Shown in pieces: positions 60,091-64,000 of a stretch of 64,000 nt of DNA (position 1 is the first letter of the stretch; each line of letters begins with the position of its first letter). The position numbers and the translations under genes were made by a program. A model generated the notes under the pieces. It searched no databases. It was not told the DNA's origin and saw only the letters and a program-made list of their open reading frames with translations. The DNA lies in the NCBI GenBank assembly GCA_005656395.1, contig SRSI01000002.1, forward strand, positions 124,001 through 188,000, given 5' to 3'. This DNA is from Strongyloides papillosus (lineage: Eukaryota > Nematoda > Chromadorea > Rhabditida > Strongyloididae).

Positions 60091-62601
60091 GCGTTTAAAT
60101 TTTTTGATAATGTTATTAAGATCATTTTTATCAACATTTTAAGATATTTTTTTCTTAAAATTCATATTTACCACTTATAGCATTTAAAAAATAATTTCCA
60201 TACATTTATATATATCATAAATAAGTAAAATATAATAAATAAATACAACAATATCTTAAGAACGAAACATTACTTTCTCATAATTTTTATATATGTGATT
60301 AAGTACATTCTAATCAACATATCTAGGTATTTTGATTGTTTCTAAAAACTCATATTTACCATCTATGGCATTTGAAAAAACATTTTTTATACGTCTATAT
60401 ATATCATATATTAGTAAGGTATGGTGCATAAATATGACAATATCTTAAAAATGAAACATTACTTTCTCGTAATTTTTATATATGTAATTAAGCACAATCT
60501 AATAAACTTATCTAGGTATTTTGATTATTTCTAAAAATTCATATTTACCATCTATGGCATTTGAAAAGAAAATTTTCCAACATCTATGTATATAAAATCT
60601 TAGTAACGTATAGTTATGAAAATGACAATTTCTTAAAAACGAAACATTACTTTCTCACAATTTTTATATATGTGATTAAGCACATTCTAATCAACATATT
60701 TGAATATTCCATTTGTTTCTAAAAAATCATTTTTATCATCTATGGCTTTTGGAAAACAATTCCCATACATCATCTATATACGATATATTAATAAAGCATG
60801 ATCATTAAAATAACAAAACTTAAAAATGAAACATAACTTTCCTACAATTTTGATATATGTGATTAAGAACATTCTAATCAACATATCTATATATTTTGGT
60901 TGTCTCTAAAAAATCATTTTTATCATATATGGCTTTTGGAAAACAATTCTCATACATCATCTATATACGAATATAAAATAAAGCATGATCATTAAAATAA
61001 CAAAACTTAAAAATGAAACATAACTTTCCTACAATTTTGATATATGTGATTAAGCACATTCTAATTAACATATCTAGGTATTTTGATTGTTTCTGAAAAA
61101 TCAAATTTACCATCTATGGCATTTGAAAAAACAATTTTCATACATCTATATATATACACAGAAAAAAAATCCGTGACATTTCTTCGCGTGACATTTTGTC
61201 ACGGAAAAAAAAGAATTTTCGCGTGACATTTTGTCACTCAAAAAAAATGTCCCGCATAAAAATGTCACGCGAAAAAAAATCTCCGTGACAAAATGTCACG
61301 GATATTAAATGTCCCGAATATTTTCGTGACAAAATGTCACGGATATTGAAGGACAAAATGTCACTTTAAGTCAGCGTGACATTTTGTCACGTATTTCTAA
61401 GGACATTTTGTCACGTTTATTAAAGGAAATTTTTTTCCTACATTTTTCAAAAATACAGGACAAAATGTCCCGAATATTTTCGTGACGAAATGTCACGTAT
61501 TTTAAAAAAATATAGGATTTTCAAATATTTTGAAGGACAAAATGTCATGCATATTAAAGTGACATTTTGTCACGTGTTTCAAAAGACATTTTGTCACGTA
61601 AGCGAGTGTTTCACGAGAGTCTTCCAATTTATGTGACATAATGTTTTAAATAAATTTTTTGTTATTTATTTTACTAATTTAAATTTAAACAATTGAATAG
61701 AATTGATTTTCAAAATAAAAATGTTAAAAGAATGTCTTATAGTACTAAAAAATATACTTTATTTTTTAATATTTTATAATGTTAAAGGTTGTGAGTGCTT
61801 AAAAAATACATATTACATTAATTTCGCAAAATAAAGTTGTAAAAAACACTAATAAAAAATTAAATTTTCACAATAACATATATAGAACAGAAATTATATG
61901 AACATAAATAAACTTCAGAAGTTTAGTTAGTTAAGAATAGGTTCTTCATTAGTTTAGTGTGAGTTCTGTCCCTCCCTGAGTAGTTAGGTTTAGGTACTAG
62001 GTTAGTTAGAGTAGTAGAATAGGTTAGATAGGATGAGAGGTTAAGATTGTAGAATTGTGTGAGGTAAGATTATAGGATGCTTGGGATTCGCTTATCGTCT
62101 TAGCTAATGGGACTTTATTACTTTTTTTATTATTTGTGTATAAAGGACAAAATGTCACGCATATTAAAGTGACATTTTGTCACGCAAGCAGGACATTTTG
62201 TCCCTAAAAAAATCGGGACAAAATGTCACGCGTATGCGGGAATTCCATGCGAGTCCCGCAATTTGCGTGACATTTTGTCACGAAAAAATTTTCTGTGTAA
62301 TATCTTAGTAACGTAAAGTTGTGAAAATGACAATTTCTTAAAAACGAAACATTACTTTCTCAAAATCTTTATATATGTGATTAAGCACATTCTAATTAAC
62401 ATATCTAGGTATTTTGATTGTTTCCAAAAACTCGTATTTACTATCTGTAGCATTTGAAAAAACGATTTTCATACATTTCTATTTATCATATATTTATAAA
62501 GTATAATGAATAAATATGGCAATATTTTCAAAACTATACATTACTTTCTCATAATTTTTATATATGTGTTTAAGCATATTCTAATCAACATATTTAAGTA
62601 C
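60091..62601 (+). repeat. ~188-base satellite array, interrupted
   Basis: The phrase acatta/aactttc recurs at 60267, 60456, 60644, 60831, 61018, 62349 and 62538: spacings 189, 188, 187 and 187, then 1331 (188 plus a 1143-base insertion), then 189. Other shared phrases are tatatatgtgattaagcaca, ttctaatcaacatatctagg and accatctatggcatttgaaa. About eight units are present. Confidence 0.88.
61156..62298. mobile_element. 1143-base TIR element packed with GTGACATTTTGTCAC palindromes
   Basis: Begins ACACAGAAAAAAAATCCGTGACA and ends with the reverse complement of a near-identical sequence (TGTCACGAAAAAATTTTCTGTGT). Two clusters, 61173-61600 and 62146-62284, hold about 20 copies or half-copies of CGTGACATTTTGTCACG and the variant GGACATTTTGTCCC. 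The middle (61620-62140) is unlike the flanks and has no long frame. Satellite phase is kept across it, so it is an insertion. The target duplication is unclear in the TATATA context. Confidence 0.8.
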
Positions 62602-63547
62602 ACACAGAAAAAAATGGGAAAAATTTTGACATTATTACATAAAATGCAATAAAAATTCTCACCTGTTAAAAAAACCAACATTTATTCAAATTTTAAAATT
62701 ATCAAGCGACAGCAAAAATGTTTTAAATGATGAAAAATATAAGGTTGTCGCAAAACTTTGCTGTTTTTTTTACAAAATTATAATTGTTTTATATTTTAAA
62801 TAATGTAACTTTTATTTAATCTTAATGTTTTTAATATAATTCTAATCTTAGGATCTAGTTTTTTTTTTCTAATATACATGAAATACGTTGTTAAAACTCA
62901 ATTTCGTGTAAAGTTGTTAAGTTTTAACAAAAATCATTATCTTAAACAATTTACTAGTAACAATAAATATAAAAATTTATAATAATAATAACAAAAAGCT
63001 AAAAATTATTATTTAACCACACAAAGCATTAATAATTAAAAATATTATTTTAGTATTTGTTCATATATTAACTTTAAATATGTAGAAGATATTTTTTACT
63101 ATAGATAAAAATCCATATAATTTTATGACTTTTCATAGATTTGATTTTTAAATGAGACCTTTAAAGTACCAAAAAAATTTCCGCCTTCAGAAGAGTGTAA
63201 CTTCATAAAAAAGTAAAATTTATAATAATTCAAACTACTTAAACTTATTAACAAAAATATTGTGATATGTTAAAGAAAGCTCTTTATGAAAGCATATGTA
63301 ATCTTACATAAAATTAAATTCTAATCTTATATTTAAAAAAGTATTGTAGAAGAAAATCTAAATTTTAAAATAACAATAATATAATAAAAAATAGAAACTT
63401 ATTTTAATAACTGCTTAATTATTGTTTAATTTTTATGTACGATATAATTGCGTTAAAATTAGTCGCAAATTAGAAAATTCAAATTTTGTTAGGTAGGAAA
63501 AATTCATTACATTTTACAAAAAAATGTTTCCCATTTTTTTTCTGTGT
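62602..63547. mobile_element. 946-base TIR element, ACACAGAAAA family
   Basis: Starts ACACAGAAAAAAATGGGAAA and ends with its near-perfect complement TTTCCCATTTTTTTTCTGTGT. The flanks ttaagtac and ataagtat share TAAGTA, a possible target duplication. There is no transposase frame, so it is non-autonomous. It abuts the end of the satellite array and shares its terminal ACACAG motif with the element 0.3 kb away. Confidence 0.75.
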
Positions 63548-63572
63548 ATAAGTATATTTATTAACAAACTTA

Positions 63573-64000
63573 TTATATAGACAAAAAATCAATGATAAAA
63601 TAAATAATAATATAATCATTTTTAACAATTAAGAGATACTCTACCATTCCCAAAATTTGTAAAGTTTTACTTTCATCACACTCGGTCATTTTAAAATCTT
63701 CACTAGTTTCTTGGCCCTCAAAATAAAAAAAGTCTACTTTTTTGTTTGACTTAATTTTTGTTTTCAATTCTCTCAAAATTCTTACTATTATTTTCTTTTA
63801 ATCTTCAATAAATGTATTTTTTTGACTTAAAATAATGTAGTAAAATTATATATATTTTAACAGATGAATGTATCACAAATAGAATTAAAGATTTTACTTT
63901 TTTTTATCTTCAATTTCATCTGTGTCATCTTCAGTGATGCAGAGCCATTTGCCTGGAATAACATCAGATAACTCATCAACAACATCTCCCTGAATAGCAA
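63573..64000 (-). CDS. Partial host gene, unknown product, cut by the window edge
   Basis: At the edge, 63894-64000 reads GDVVDELSDVIPGKWLCITE followed by DDTDEIEDKKK and then either a TAA or a GTAAAAT donor. A second coding-like stretch (63573 to about 63795) contains LRELKTKIKSNKKVDFFYFE and SEDFKMTECDESKTLQIL, ending in a hydrophobic tail and stop. The acidic, well-formed first exon is convincing; whether the second piece is its next exon is inferred from strand and spacing. No family was recognised; the rest lies outside the window. Confidence 0.5.

Noticed and set aside
61156..62298. CRISPR-like array of repeated GTGACATTTTGTCAC units
   Set aside because: Spacing is irregular, units occur in both orientations, there are no uniform spacers or cas genes, and the context is a eukaryotic TIR element.

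Overview
The window is eukaryotic nuclear DNA, very A+T-rich (by eye about four fifths). The evidence is spliceosomal introns with GTAAG donors and very short lengths (about 38-60 bases), tRNA-Ile(UAU) and tRNA-Leu(CAA) genes that carry introns, divergent 5S rRNA-like sequences, a Helitron and an LTR retrotransposon. tRNA-Asn and the intron-bearing tRNA-Ile resemble animal genes, so an invertebrate or other opisthokont is the best guess; the species cannot be read from the sequence. Host protein genes are sparse. Most protein-like stretches are broken by stops and frameshifts, often at homopolymer runs, which means either decay or consensus errors in the assembly.

Layout. 1-14.5 kb: AT-rich DNA with decayed multi-exon gene fragments (1.6-2.2, 3.7-4.4, 4.7-5.8, 6.5-7.3, 8.7-9.0 and 11.2-14.5 kb). 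The last of these is a C2H2-type, transposon-like gene on the minus strand. 14.5-25.1 kb: three blocks of a ~525-base tandem repeat. The first block ends in a Helitron-type hairpin terminus, and a divergent 5S rRNA-like sequence lies near 20.7 kb. 25.8-26.2 kb: a small two-exon gene for a lysine-rich protein. 27.3-33.9 kb: a nearly complete Helitron encoding a protease-like domain, a HUH/Y2 Rep domain and a PIF1-type helicase; it has one nonsense codon 52 residues before the natural end.

31.995-57.498 kb is dominated by a large inverted duplication. The left arm is 31995-38255 and the right arm 49363-57498, around an 11.1-kb spacer. Each arm carries the Helitron 3' end with its two hairpin termini, a 5S-like sequence, and tRNA-Asn, tRNA-Ile and tRNA-Thr. 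The left arm ends inside the anticodon loop of an intact tRNA-Gly(UCC); the right arm holds only the 5' half of that gene. The right arm also carries a recent, internally deleted LTR retrotransposon with two 203-base LTRs identical by eye. The spacer holds tRNA genes for Gly(GCC), Arg, His, Ser, Leu, Val(AAC) and Val(UAC), a foldback element, a small dispersed repeat family and two more gene fragments. In all there are 13 full-length tRNA genes and one half gene, so the region is an RNA polymerase III gene cluster rearranged by inversion and mobile elements.

57.5-64 kb: AT-rich DNA, then a ~188-base satellite (60.1-62.6 kb). Two terminal-inverted-repeat elements beginning ACACAGAAAA have inserted into or at the edge of it; one is packed with copies of a GTGACATTTTGTCAC palindrome. 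The window ends inside a probable host gene on the minus strand. All calls come from reading the sequence; no database search or folding program was run.
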